Shown: positions 1 to 8,136 of the stretch, piece after piece | Position numbering within the stretch: position 1 is the stretch's first letter | Layout: the number at the start of each line of letters is the position of its first letter | From: Oleisolibacter albus | Lineage (GTDB): Bacteria; Pseudomonadota; Alphaproteobacteria; Azospirillales; Azospirillaceae | Length of the DNA: 64,000 bases | Direction of reading: 5' to 3' | NCBI RefSeq assembly: GCF_003336875.1 | Contig: NZ_QGNJ01000005.1 | Span: 124,001 to 188,000 of the forward strand | The notes under the pieces: generated by a model | The model's database searches: none | Told to the model about the DNA's origin: nothing | What the model saw: the letters and a program-made list of their open reading frames with translations, nothing else | Position numbers and translations under genes: made by a program

Positions 1-983
1 CGGGCGGGCCGGCCCAGCGGGCCGGTCTGCATGTGGGGGACTTGCTGCTGGCCATCGATGGCGAGAGCACCGTCCCCCTGACACCGGATGAGATTTCCGA
101 CCGGCTGCGCGGCCAGTCCGACACGGTGGTGCAACTCAGCATCGGCCCGTCCCTGCATCAGGCCCGGCAAGTGACGCTGCATCGCGCCTGGATCGTTCCC
201 GATACCGTGAGCAGCGAGGTCATCGGTAAGGTCGGGCTGATCCGGATCAGCCGCTTCAACGCCTCCACCGCCGACGGGGTGCGGACGGCCGTGGCCCGGC
301 TGCAGGCCCGCCTGGGCCGCGACGTCCATGGCTATATCCTGGATCTGCGCGGCAATCCCGGTGGCAAGCTGGACCAGGCCACCGCCGTGGCCGATCTGTT
401 CCTGCGCGACGGTCGAATCATCAGCACCCGTGGCCGCCATCGCGGCAGCCTGCAGGAATTCGATGCCCATAGCGACGAGATCCTGGACGACAAGCCGCTG
501 GTGGCGCTGATCGACGGACGCTCGGCCAGTGCAGCGGAAATCGTGGCGGCGGCCCTGCTGGACAGCGGCCGGGCCGTGCTGGTGGGCGCCTCCACCTTCG
601 GCAAGGGCAGTGTCCAGACCGTCACCACCCTGCCGAACGGCGGGGAGCTGTTCCTCACCTGGTCGCGGATGTATGCGCCGAGCGGCTATACCCTGCACCG
701 GCAGGGCGTGCAGCCCACCGTCTGCACCAGCAACGGCTTGCGCAGCGTGGATGAGGCCATGGCGTCCCTGCGTGCCAACCCGACGGTGCCGGCCTCGACC
801 CTGGCCTTGTGGCGGATGCAGGCCCCCGAGAACGAAACGGCCCTGGCCGCCCTGCGCCAGACCTGCCCATGGAAGGAGCATGCTCCGACCCTGGATGTGG
901 ACATCGCCCGGGCGCTGCTGGACGATCCCCCCCTCTATAACCGCGCACTGGCCCGGTCGCGGACGAATATGGCGGAGCGCTAG
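1..983 (+). CDS. S41-family C-terminal processing peptidase (5' truncated)
   Basis: A serine protease of the CtpA/Prc family, which cleaves periplasmic or secreted proteins near their C-termini. The reading frame is open to the window edge and already encodes PDZ-domain residues (GGPAQRAGLHVGDLLLAIDG), so the start lies upstream; the GTG at 33 is internal. The core domain has the RGNPGG segment, the nucleophile motif SASAAEI (about 521-541) and the general-base lysine in FGKGSVQT (codon 603-605). The Ser/Lys dyad is therefore intact. After the core there is a C-terminal extension of roughly 80 residues. It is followed by the rpmG promoter and is probably the last gene of its transcript. Function is clear at family level; the substrate is unknown. 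Confidence 0.9.
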   Translation, partial: GGPAQRAGLHVGDLLLAIDGESTVPLTPDEISDRLRGQSDTVVQLSIGPSLHQARQVTLHRAWIVPDTVSSEVIGKVGLIRISRFNASTADGVRTAVARLQARLGRDVHGYILDLRGNPGGKLDQATAVADLFLRDGRIISTRGRHRGSLQEFDAHSDEILDDKPLVALIDGRSASAAEIVAAALLDSGRAVLVGASTFGKGSVQTVTTLPNGGELFLTWSRMYAPSGYTLHRQGVQPTVCTSNGLRSVDEAMASLRANPTVPASTLALWRMQAPENETALAALRQTCPWKEHAPTLDVDIARALLDDPPLYNRALARSRTNMAER

Positions 984-995
984 ACAGCTTTCTCC

Positions 996-1023
996 TTGAC
1001 AGGGCGGCGCACATGACTAGATT
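996..1023 (+). promoter_or_regulatory. Putative sigma-70 promoter of rpmG
   Basis: A consensus TTGACA at 996-1001 is separated by 16 bases from TAGATT at 1018-1023, which matches four of six bases of the -10 consensus. It lies about 100 bases before rpmG and just after the protease stop codon. Recognised by eye only. Confidence 0.5.
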
Positions 1024-1121
1024 GCCGCGCTACGCCGCAGCGATGCGGCACGGATTCGTAGTCACTTTTCGGCCGCGCGTGGTGCTGTGGCCGTAGCAAG
1101 GCCGCAGGTAGGGCAGGTATC

Positions 1122-1289
1122 ATGGCGAAGCAGAATACCGTACTGATCAAGCTGGTGAGCTCCGCGGACACCGGCTTCTTCTATGTGAAGAAGAAGAACC
1201 CCCGCAAGACGACCGAGAAGCTTGAGTTCAACAAGTACGATCCGGTCGCGCGCAAGCACGTTCCGTTCAAGGAATCGAAGATGAAGTAA
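1122..1289 (+). CDS. rpmG: 50S ribosomal protein L33
   Basis: A 55-residue, strongly basic protein beginning [20 protein letters not shown] and ending [11 protein letters not shown], typical of alphaproteobacterial L33. L33 is a small protein of the large ribosomal subunit near the tRNA exit site. There are no cysteines, so this is the zinc-independent form. It is a single-gene unit, with a promoter at 996-1023 and an intrinsic terminator at 1321-1347. Confidence 0.95.
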   Translation: MAKQNTVLIKLVSSADTGFFYVKKKNPRKTTEKLEFNKYDPVARKHVPFKESKMK

Positions 1290-1320
1290 GCTCTGCGTTC
1301 CGCGAGCTTCTCACGATGAA

Positions 1321-1347
1321 AGGCCGCCCATCCGGGCGGCCTTTTTG
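1321..1347 (+). terminator. Intrinsic terminator after rpmG
   Basis: Perfect 9-bp stem (AGGCCGCCC / GGGCGGCCT) with a 4-base loop and a run of T directly after it. It lies 31 bases after the rpmG stop codon. Confidence 0.9.
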
Positions 1348-1591
1348 TTTATGGCCTCGCGCCATCGGAGCGGCGTCCGCCATCCGGCCCGCATAGAAAA
1401 AACAGACCAGCAGAGTCTGAGCCATAGTCCGCCCGATTTGACCCACCGGCTCCGAACGGCCATTTTCATGACCACGCCCCGTAAACACCCGTCAATCATT
1501 CCCACAGGGAAGACAAGATGATGGCAGGGCAGTTTTAAAGTCTTTCCTTACGACACATTGATTATTAGACCTTCACGGGAGACACCGAGAC
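1348..1591 (+). other. Non-coding leader upstream of the NHLP precursors
   Basis: No supportable gene. The last 70 bases are AT-richer than the surroundings (TTTTAAAG near 1533 and ATTATTAG near 1561), which suits a promoter for the precursor genes. No convincing -35/-10 pair can be assigned. A GGGAGA ribosome-binding sequence lies at 1577-1582. Confidence 0.4.
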
Positions 1592-1930
1592 ATGACCCAG
1601 GATTCTGTCAATGTTTTGGATCAGGCGCGCAAGCACATTGAAGAAGCTCTGATCAAGAAGGCCGGCGAGGATGCCGGCTTCCGCGCACGCCTGCTGGCCA
1701 ATCCCCATGCCGCCATCAAGGAGATGATCGGCATCGATCCCATCCCCGCCACCAAGCTGACGGTGGTCGAGGAGAAGCCCGGCGAAGTGGTCATTGTGCT
1801 GCCGGCGGCCCTGTCGAACGTGGAACTGCCGGACGATCTGCTGGACCTCGCCTCCGGCGGCACCAGCTTCAGCGCGTTCCTTCCAGCCGATTACTATATG
1901 AATCCTGAGAAGTATCGCCGGAAGAAGTAA
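1592..1930 (+). CDS. NHLP-leader RiPP precursor peptide, copy 1
   Basis: A 112-residue protein with a long conserved leader and a short variable tail. The leader resembles the nitrile hydratase alpha subunit, as in NHLP (proteusin-type) precursors. Visible hallmarks are FRARLLANPHAAIKEMIG, KPGEVVIVLPA and VELPDDLLDLASGG, where the double glycine at residues 89-90 is the expected leader cleavage site. The predicted 22-residue core starts TSFSAF, contains Tyr-Tyr and further Tyr, and ends in a basic KYRRKK tail. It has no cysteine, so lanthionine or azoline chemistry from Cys is excluded. The leader is nearly identical to that of the gene at 2190. NHLP leaders are known to direct peptide maturases and C39-peptidase exporters; neither is seen in this window. 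A GNAT gene follows at 2615. Confidence 0.85.
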   Translation: MTQDSVNVLDQARKHIEEALIKKAGEDAGFRARLLANPHAAIKEMIGIDPIPATKLTVVEEKPGEVVIVLPAALSNVELPDDLLDLASGGTSFSAFLPADYYMNPEKYRRKK

Positions 1931-2189
1931 TCGGACAGCGGGACGTCACGCCTGCCGTTGGGAATGCCACCGACCATGGCCCGCCATGGATCGAGGTCGC
2001 GGCAGCCTCTGTGGGGTGGCAGTCCGATCGCAAGGCCGGGAAGGACAACACCGATGGGTCCTCCTCCCGGCCGGCTCCCAGGGTCTGCCGTGGCCTGCAC
2101 GGGTTCGGCCCCGGGAATGCGTCAGCCCCCCTGCCGATCGGATGGCTTCGCCCCTTTCTTCATCGACCTTTTCAGAAGGACTGAACCGG

Positions 2190-2525
2190 ATGAGCGGTAT
2201 TTCTTCCGATGCGCTGCATCAGGCGCGCAAACACATCGAAGGCGCGCTGGTCAAGAAGGCCGGCGAGGATGCGGGCTTCCGCGCCCGCCTGCTGGCCAAC
2301 CCCCATGCCGTCATCGACGAGCTGGTGGGCATGGACCCGATTCCCTCCACCAAAGTGACGGTGATCGAGGAAAAACCCGGTGAGGTGGTCATCGTGCTGC
2401 CGGCCGCCCTGTCGGGTGTGGAGCTGCCGGACGATCTGCTGGACCTTGCCTCCGGCGGCACCAGCTTCAGCGCGTTCATCCTCTATGGCCCGCCCTACCC
2501 CGACCGCAAGCCCAAGCGGGGCTGA
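2190..2525 (+). CDS. NHLP-leader RiPP precursor peptide, copy 2
   Basis: A 111-residue paralogue of the gene at 1592. The start is set by AGAAGGA at 2174-2180, nine bases before ATG 2190; the frame is open further upstream but without leader similarity. The leader again runs to a double glycine at residues 89-90 (LLDLASGG). The predicted 21-residue core starts with the same TSFSAF and then diverges into a Tyr/Pro-rich segment (ILYGPPYP) and a basic end (DRKPKRG). It has no cysteine. Strict conservation of the leader and first six core residues, with a free remainder, is the pattern of one maturation system acting on two products. Followed after 10 bases by a hairpin, then the GNAT gene. Confidence 0.85.
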   Translation: MSGISSDALHQARKHIEGALVKKAGEDAGFRARLLANPHAVIDELVGMDPIPSTKVTVIEEKPGEVVIVLPAALSGVELPDDLLDLASGGTSFSAFILYGPPYPDRKPKRG

Positions 2526-2535
2526 CCGCACTCTG

Positions 2536-2564
2536 CCGCCGGCAGCGATTTCCGCTGCCGGCGG
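2536..2564 (+). terminator. Hairpin between precursor 2 and the GNAT gene
   Basis: Perfect 11-bp stem CCGCCGGCAGC / GCTGCCGGCGG (12 bp if the inner G-C closes), followed by only two T. The weak U-tract suggests partial termination or 3' stabilisation of the precursor mRNA, giving more precursor than enzyme. Confidence 0.5.
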
Positions 2565-2614
2565 TTCCCGGATCTGGCACAGACAGGTCCGTACCGTGAC
2601 ACGCAGCCGTCGCC

Positions 2615-3577
2615 ATGATCCACGACCTGGTTATCCGCCGGATCCGCCCGGATGAAGCCGGCGTGTTCCGTGGCTTCACCTTCAAGACCTTCTCGGCTCT
2701 GCTCGCGCCGCCGGCCGTGCATGCCCCGGAACAGATCTGCCTTGGCGCCTGGGTCCAGGGCATTCCCGTCGGTCTGGCCCTTGCCGGTCCGGCCCTGTTG
2801 GCGCTTGGACGTTACCAGCTCTACTCGATCATGGTGGCCCCGGCTTGGCGCCGCCGGGGAATCGGGCGGGAACTGGTCCGGGCGGTCGCGGCTGAAACCG
2901 GGCGCCGCGGCGTCGCCACCCTGGCCACGGAATGGTCCGACCGGCTGCCCGGCGCCCACACGTTCGCGGCACTGCTGGCCGGTACGGGCTTCGGGGCACC
3001 GCAGGCGACCCTGCTGCGGGTCTCCGGACCGGTGGCCGCGGCAGAGCGGCTGTTCCGTCCGGGATTCGTTGATCGCATCCGGGCCGACGGGCTGCGGCTA
3101 CGGTCCTGGCAGGACATCGGCCCGGCAGCGCAGGCATTGGCCGATACTCTGGAACGGACCGGCGGGATTCCCCCCTGGGCCAATCCCGTGTCCCAATGGC
3201 AGGAGTTGGCCCCCGACCTGTCGCTGGTCCTGACCGACACAGAAGGCAAGATCCAGGGCTGGATCATCTGCACAGCCCAGCGCGCTCTGAACCGCTGGGT
3301 CTTTCCCATCGGCTGGGTCTCCCCGGCCTATGCCAAGCGCGGCTGGCTGCTGGCCGGTGTGGCGGAGGCCGCCCGCCTGCTGATGGAGCGGTACGGTCCC
3401 GATGCACGCGTGGCCCTGGAAACCAGCCCCCATACCCCCGCCATGTGGCAGATCCTGGAACGGCAGTTCACGCCAGTGGCCCAATGGTCGGACCGCCTGC
3501 TTACCGCCTCTGTCACGGTCGACACGATGCAGCCCGCCGCGATGGAGACGACCGCGGCAGCCCCCGGATCCCCATAG
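2615..3577 (+). CDS. Tandem GNAT-family acyltransferase next to RiPP precursors
   Basis: A 320-residue protein of two GNAT-like halves. The N-terminal half has the acyl-CoA binding motif A, read as VAPAWRRRGIGRELV at about residues 74-88. The second half (about 165-300) has a GNAT-like layout but lacks a clear RxxGxG pyrophosphate loop, so it is probably structural or substrate-binding. GNAT enzymes move an acyl group from CoA to an amine. It lies 90 bases after the second NHLP precursor, in the same direction. In the selidamide family, GNAT-type maturases fatty-acylate Lys/Orn side chains of proteusin-type precursors. Both cores here end in Lys/Arg, so a role as peptide acyltransferase is a reasonable inference. 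An unrelated acetyltransferase cannot be excluded. Confidence 0.75.
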   Translation: MIHDLVIRRIRPDEAGVFRGFTFKTFSALLAPPAVHAPEQICLGAWVQGIPVGLALAGPALLALGRYQLYSIMVAPAWRRRGIGRELVRAVAAETGRRGVATLATEWSDRLPGAHTFAALLAGTGFGAPQATLLRVSGPVAAAERLFRPGFVDRIRADGLRLRSWQDIGPAAQALADTLERTGGIPPWANPVSQWQELAPDLSLVLTDTEGKIQGWIICTAQRALNRWVFPIGWVSPAYAKRGWLLAGVAEAARLLMERYGPDARVALETSPHTPAMWQILERQFTPVAQWSDRLLTASVTVDTMQPAAMETTAAAPGSP

Positions 3578-3631
3578 AGACATCGCGCAGGCGCGCACGG
3601 CCCGAACAATGCCTGAGCGAACCGATCCGAC

Positions 3632-5029
3632 CTAAGCCGCACCCGCGACGTCGGCCACCACCTTGTTGCGGCCCGAGCGCTTGGCCTGATAGAGGGCCAC
3701 ATCGGCGCGCCGCAGCAGACTTTCGCCGGTTTCCACATGCCCGTCGGGACCGGCTTCGGCCACGGCCACCCCGATGCTGATGGATACCCCGATCTCGCCG
3801 ACGGGCGCCCCCACCTTGAACCCTTCGTCACTGATGCGGCTGCGCAGCCGCTCCGCCACCACCAGAGCCTGAGTCAGGTCGGTGTCCGGCATGACCACGA
3901 CGAATTCCTCACCCCCCAGCCGCGCCACCAGATCGAAGTTGCGCAGATTGCGACCGGCCCGGCCGGCAACCTCCTTCAGCACCTCGTCGCCGATGGCATG
4001 ACCATAGCTGTCATTGACCAGCTTGAAATGGTCGATGTCGAACAGCAGGGCCGCCACCGGCTTGGCATTCTCGCGGCCACGGTCGAGCAGGCGCGGCAGA
4101 TGGGCCGAAAGATAGCGGCGGTTGAACAGGCCGGTCAGGCTGTCGGTCAGCGCCAGGCTGAGGCTCTGTTCGTAATTGGCACGCAGCCGATCCTGGTAAC
4201 GCTTGCGCCGGACCTGGGTCCGGGCCCTGGCCAGCAGCTCGTTGCGGTCGATCGGTTTGATCAGATAGTCGTTGGCGCCGAGTTCGAGCCCCTTGGCCAC
4301 CCGGTCCATGTCGGCCTCGTCCGCCAGCAGCAGCACCGGCGCCTGCCGGGTGCGCTCGTGGCTGCGCAGCTGCGAACACAGACGCAGGCCATCCTCGCGC
4401 AGCAGGGTCAGGCTGACGATGATCAGCTCGAACTCCTCCTGCTGCGCCCGCTCCAGGGCAGCACCACAACTCTCCAGCGCCACCACGCTGCTGCGGTCCC
4501 GGGCCAGCGTCTCGCCGATCTTGTCACGGTCGATGGCGCTGTCTTCCACCACCAGAATCCGCGCGCCCTCGGCCGACTGGGTCTGCACGGAGTCGGTCGA
4601 GACCAGCACCCCCAATTGTCCCGAGGTGCTTTCGCGCAGGCGCCACTCGTCCATCATCATCTTCAGCCGCACCAGCGAGCGGACGCGGGCGAACAGGGCC
4701 ACATCGTTGACCGGCTTGGTCAGGAAATCGTCCGCCCCGGCCTCCAGGCCGCGCACCCGGTCGGCAGCGTCGGACAGGGCTGTGACCATGACCACCGGGA
4801 TATGCATGATGGCGGGATCGGAACGGATGCGCTCACAGACCTCGAACCCGTCCATGCCCGGCATCATCACGTCGAGAAGAACGATGTCCGGCTGGTGATC
4901 CCGGATTCGGTCCAATGCCTCCGGCCCGCTGCTGGCGGTGATGACATCGAAGTACTCCCGCGTCAGCTTGGCGGCGAGCAGCTTCACATTGGGAAGGACG
5001 TCATCTACGACCAGAACCCGTGCCGACAT
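3632..5029 (-). CDS. pleD: PleD-type response regulator with diguanylate cyclase domain
   Basis: A 465-residue REC-REC-GGDEF protein, the PleD architecture. The first receiver has the phospho-acceptor Asp in DIVLLDVMMPG and the conserved KP. The second receiver has Ser where the Asp should be (LIIVSLTLL), as expected for the PleD adaptor domain. The cyclase domain has an intact GGEEF active site and an RxxD inhibitory site (RNFD) five residues before it. It makes c-di-GMP and is subject to product inhibition. In Caulobacter, PleD localises to the cell pole and controls the motile-to-sessile switch. It lies 36 bases downstream of divK, the canonical operon order. Confidence 0.95.
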   Translation of the reverse strand: MSARVLVVDDVLPNVKLLAAKLTREYFDVITASSGPEALDRIRDHQPDIVLLDVMMPGMDGFEVCERIRSDPAIMHIPVVMVTALSDAADRVRGLEAGADDFLTKPVNDVALFARVRSLVRLKMMMDEWRLRESTSGQLGVLVSTDSVQTQSAEGARILVVEDSAIDRDKIGETLARDRSSVVALESCGAALERAQQEEFELIIVSLTLLREDGLRLCSQLRSHERTRQAPVLLLADEADMDRVAKGLELGANDYLIKPIDRNELLARARTQVRRKRYQDRLRANYEQSLSLALTDSLTGLFNRRYLSAHLPRLLDRGRENAKPVAALLFDIDHFKLVNDSYGHAIGDEVLKEVAGRAGRNLRNFDLVARLGGEEFVVVMPDTDLTQALVVAERLRSRISDEGFKVGAPVGEIGVSISIGVAVAEAGPDGHVETGESLLRRADVALYQAKRSGRNKVVADVAGAA

Positions 5030-5065
5030 GTGTGCTCTTACCTATCGGCCCGGTCCAGGCCGGGC

Positions 5066-5479
5066 TCATCCAAGAAATTGTCCAATCGTCTGCAGAAAGC
5101 CTGCCACCGAGATGGGCTTGGCGATATACCCCTCGCACCCGCCCTGGCGGATCTTTTCCTCATCCCCTTTCATGGCAAAAGCAGTGACGGCGACCACAGG
5201 GATGCCCCGCAGCTCGTCATCCTCTTTGATCCATTTGGTGACTTCAAGGCCGGATACCTCCGGCAGTTGAATATCCATCAGGATGAGGTCCGGGCGGTGC
5301 TCACGCGCCAGGCGCAGGGCATCCATCCCATCCTTGGTCTGTAGTGTGCGGTAGCCGTGAGCCTCCAGGAGATCGTGGAAGAGCTTCATGTTCAGCTCAT
5401 TGTCCTCGACGATCAGCACCCGCTTGCAGGGAGCTGTTTCGACGGACGCAGAGCCAGCCCTTGAAATGTCGGCACACAT
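5066..5479 (-). CDS. divK: Single-domain response regulator DivK
   Basis: A 137-residue stand-alone receiver: [20 protein letters not shown] at the N-terminus, phospho-Asp in [10 protein letters not shown], and YIAKPI. This is the DivK family, which controls the polarity kinases DivJ/PleC/DivL and hence CtrA. The ATG at 5479 is preferred because GGGAG lies seven bases before it; the frame extends 16 codons further upstream without a good binding site. It probably shares a transcript with pleD. Confidence 0.93.
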   Translation of the reverse strand: MCADISRAGSASVETAPCKRVLIVEDNELNMKLFHDLLEAHGYRTLQTKDGMDALRLAREHRPDLILMDIQLPEVSGLEVTKWIKEDDELRGIPVVAVTAFAMKGDEEKIRQGGCEGYIAKPISVAGFLQTIGQFLG

Positions 5480-5683
5480 TACGATGCTCCCGGACCCCAC
5501 ACAACAGGGACGGAACGGCCATGGCACTTCGCCCCGACCATCCCGTGCGCTACATTCCAGTGATAGCGCCCAAACGTTAAACGCGCCTTACCCCTTTTGA
5601 GCGGAACGAACCGACCGTATCCCGGTCTGGATGCCACCGGGCTGAGCCGGGTCCCACGAGGCCGGATCCAATCGAGCAACCCC

Positions 5684-7030
5684 ATGTCGACTTCGCCGGT
5701 AAACGCGACCGATCCCAGCCGGAACTGCCTGTGCCGGACCTGCGGGCGCCTGTTGCCGTCCGGCACCCGGCGCTGCCCGGCCTGTGCCGGCACCCGCATC
5801 CTGTCGCACCCTGACGTGCAGGGGTTGGGCATCGCCCATCTGGACTGCGATTCCTTCTATGCCAGTGTGGAGAAGCGGGACGATCCGACCCTGCGCGACC
5901 AGCCCGTGATCGTCGGCGGCGGACAGCGCGGCGTGGTGTCCGCCTGCTGCTACGTGGCCCGCATGTATGGCGTGCGCTCGGCCATGCCGATGTTCAAGGC
6001 CCGCCAACTCTGTCCCGATGCCGTCGTCATCCGGCCGGACATGCGAAAATATGCCGCTGTCGGCCGGCAAGTGCGGCGGTTACTGGAGTCGGCCACTCCC
6101 CTGGTCGAACCCCTGTCCATCGACGAGGCCTTCCTCGACTTGACAGGCACCGAGCAACTGCATGGCGGCAGCCCGGCCCAGACCCTGATCCGGCTGGTCC
6201 GGCGCATTGAAACGGAGATCGGCATCACCGCCTCGGTTGGACTGTCCTACAACAAGTTCCTGGCCAAGGTGGCCTCGGACCTGGACAAGCCGCGGGGATT
6301 CGCCGTCATCGGCCGGGCCGACGCCCTGTCCTTCCTGGAGGGCAAGCCCGTCTCCATCATCTGGGGCGTGGGCCGGGCCTTGCAGAAGAGGCTGGAGGCC
6401 GACGGGATACGGACAGTGGGCCAGTTGCGGGACAGCGATCCGCTGCTGCTGATGCGGCGCTACGGGACCATCGGGCAGAGGCTCTGGCACTTCGCCCGCG
6501 GCGAAGACAACCGGACCGTCACGCCGAACGCTCCGGCCAAGAGCATCTCGGCGGAAACCACCTTCGACCGCGACCTCTCGGACGGCGATGCGCTGCGCCG
6601 GGCCCTGTGGCCGCTGGCGGAGACCGTGGCCCGGCGGCTGAAGGCCGCCGATCTGGCCGGCCTTACCGTGACGCTGAAGCTGAAATCCGCCGACTTCCAC
6701 CTGCGCAGCCGCAGCCACCGCCTGCCGTCGCCGACCCAACTGGCCGACCGTCTCTATCAGATGGGGTGCGACCTGCTGCGGCCGGAACTGGACGGGACAC
6801 CGTTCCGCCTGATCGGCATCGGCTGCGCCGACCTGCGTTCCGGCGCCGATGCCGATCCGCCCGATCTGGCCGATCCGGACCTGGCCCGGCGCAAGCGGGT
6901 GGAACAGGTCATCGATCAGGTGCGCGCCAAGCTGGGAACCGGTGCCATCCTGAAAGGGCGCGGCCTGGGCGCCCGCAGCCCCCGTGGGCCGGACAGCGCC
7001 GATGATGGGACCACGGACGAGGAGGAGTGA
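5684..7030 (+). CDS. dinB: DNA polymerase IV with N-terminal zinc ribbon
   Basis: A Y-family translesion polymerase of 448 residues. The catalytic motifs HLDCDSFYASVEKRD and SIDEAFLDLT give the acidic metal ligands, and SVGLSYNKFLAKVASDLDKP follows. Before the polymerase domain is a CxxC-x9-CxxC zinc ribbon (CRTCGRLLPSGTRRCPAC), a known N-terminal extension of some alphaproteobacterial DinB proteins. The frame is open upstream to a TTG at 5597; ATG 5684 was chosen because it begins just before the ribbon. Neither start has a strong ribosome-binding site. It is divergent from divK and converges on eipB with four bases between their ends. Confidence 0.93.
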   Translation: MSTSPVNATDPSRNCLCRTCGRLLPSGTRRCPACAGTRILSHPDVQGLGIAHLDCDSFYASVEKRDDPTLRDQPVIVGGGQRGVVSACCYVARMYGVRSAMPMFKARQLCPDAVVIRPDMRKYAAVGRQVRRLLESATPLVEPLSIDEAFLDLTGTEQLHGGSPAQTLIRLVRRIETEIGITASVGLSYNKFLAKVASDLDKPRGFAVIGRADALSFLEGKPVSIIWGVGRALQKRLEADGIRTVGQLRDSDPLLLMRRYGTIGQRLWHFARGEDNRTVTPNAPAKSISAETTFDRDLSDGDALRRALWPLAETVARRLKAADLAGLTVTLKLKSADFHLRSRSHRLPSPTQLADRLYQMGCDLLRPELDGTPFRLIGIGCADLRSGADADPPDLADPDLARRKRVEQVIDQVRAKLGTGAILKGRGLGARSPRGPDSADDGTTDEEE

Positions 7031-7033
7031 GGT

Positions 7034-7849
7034 TCAGCAGGGCGGCTTCGGTGCCGCTTCCAGGCTCTCCAGCCGCACATCCACCTTGAAGTCGCCATAG
7101 TCGATCTGCATCGAGCGGACGACGCCATTTTCCAGAAGGGTCAGATTGGACTCATACTCCGGCAGAGGCTCCCGGGAGTCGGTCGGGAAAAAGGCCATGT
7201 AGACCCGGTGCGCCCTGGCCTGCAGCAGGTCCGTCCCTTTGACGTCGGCCGGTGCCGGCGTCACCATTCTGCCCAGCAGGGCGCCGACATCGCTGGCCCC
7301 CTCGGCTTCTGCCCCGTCGAACACCGGCGCCGAGACATACAGGCCCGGCTGCCCCCGGGACAGCAGGTGGAGCGTGTGGGCCGTGGGGAACATGGTGCCG
7401 GGCTTCAGCGTCACCTCGTGCGGTTCCGGCAGCACATAGCGGGCCGTCCCGCCCTTGTCGCCGTCCAGCCTGGCTTCGCCCTTCAGCTCCTCATCCAGCT
7501 CGCCGTTGGTGCTCTTGCGCACATTGAAGCGATAGGCGCGGCCGTCCTTGGATTCCCAGGTCACATAGCTGGTGTTGAGATCGACCTGCTCCCCCTCGGC
7601 GTAGGTGAATTTCACCTGGAAACGCTGCTCGATGGTCCAGGCATCGCAGGCGTCGGCCCAGGTGAAGGTCATGCTGCCGTCGACCCCGGCCACCGAACTC
7701 TGAGAGCGGGCATTGGCCAGGCTCAGCTTGTAGGTGGCTTGATGCGGCGCGATGGTAACGACAGCGGCCTGGACGGTGGACGGCAACAGCAGGGCGGCCG
7801 CCACCACAAGGCACCGAAGGCCGGCCGCGGCGGAAGAAGCGGGTTTCAT
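7034..7849 (-). CDS. eipB: EipB-like cell-envelope integrity protein (DUF1849)
   Basis: A 271-residue periplasmic protein: basic N-terminus, hydrophobic segment to about residue 28 and a signal-peptidase-like site after VQA. The mature part matches the EipB family: an APHQATYKLSLANA opening, then DGSMTFTW and CDAWTIEQRF, then FPTAHTLHLL and FDGAEAEG. EipB is known in Brucella as a periplasmic spiral beta-protein needed for envelope integrity, with one conserved disulfide. Here Cys68 and the terminal Cys271 are the matching pair. The ATG is used as start; a GTG three codons earlier is also possible. Single gene. Confidence 0.85.
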   Translation of the reverse strand: MKPASSAAAGLRCLVVAAALLLPSTVQAAVVTIAPHQATYKLSLANARSQSSVAGVDGSMTFTWADACDAWTIEQRFQVKFTYAEGEQVDLNTSYVTWESKDGRAYRFNVRKSTNGELDEELKGEARLDGDKGGTARYVLPEPHEVTLKPGTMFPTAHTLHLLSRGQPGLYVSAPVFDGAEAEGASDVGALLGRMVTPAPADVKGTDLLQARAHRVYMAFFPTDSREPLPEYESNLTLLENGVVRSMQIDYGDFKVDVRLESLEAAPKPPC

Positions 7850-8098
7850 CTCGGACACGCGGAACCATCGGGCAGCGGGAACGGTCGGTCATTGTCCCTG
7901 ATCCCCGGTACGACGCAAGGGAATTTGCGCGAATGCACCGGAACGGGTACCGCCAACCGCAGCCCCCATCCCGGCAACACTTGCCGGCGGCCGGCAGTTT
8001 CTACCCGGCCGCCCGGGGCACCGACTCGGCCAGCGGCCATGCATATCCTAGTGTGCGCGGCAGAAAGATTGCATTTTAGCTTTGGCATGTCGTTTGCG

Positions 8099-8117
8099 AC
8101 GTCCGATCGGCAGACGT
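8099..8117. repeat. Inverted repeat ACGTC-N9-GACGT upstream of the diguanylate cyclase
   Basis: Perfect 5-bp arms spaced nine bases apart, ending 19 bases before the start codon at 8137. Position and symmetry fit a regulator site, but the arms are short for such GC-rich DNA. Confidence 0.3.
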
Positions 8118-8136
8118 TTCGATCAGGAGCTCGGAC

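Noticed and set aside
1592-2525. Reading the two precursor genes as nitrile hydratase alpha subunits
   Set aside because: They are far too short and lack the metal-binding CxxCxC motif; only the leader-like region resembles that enzyme.
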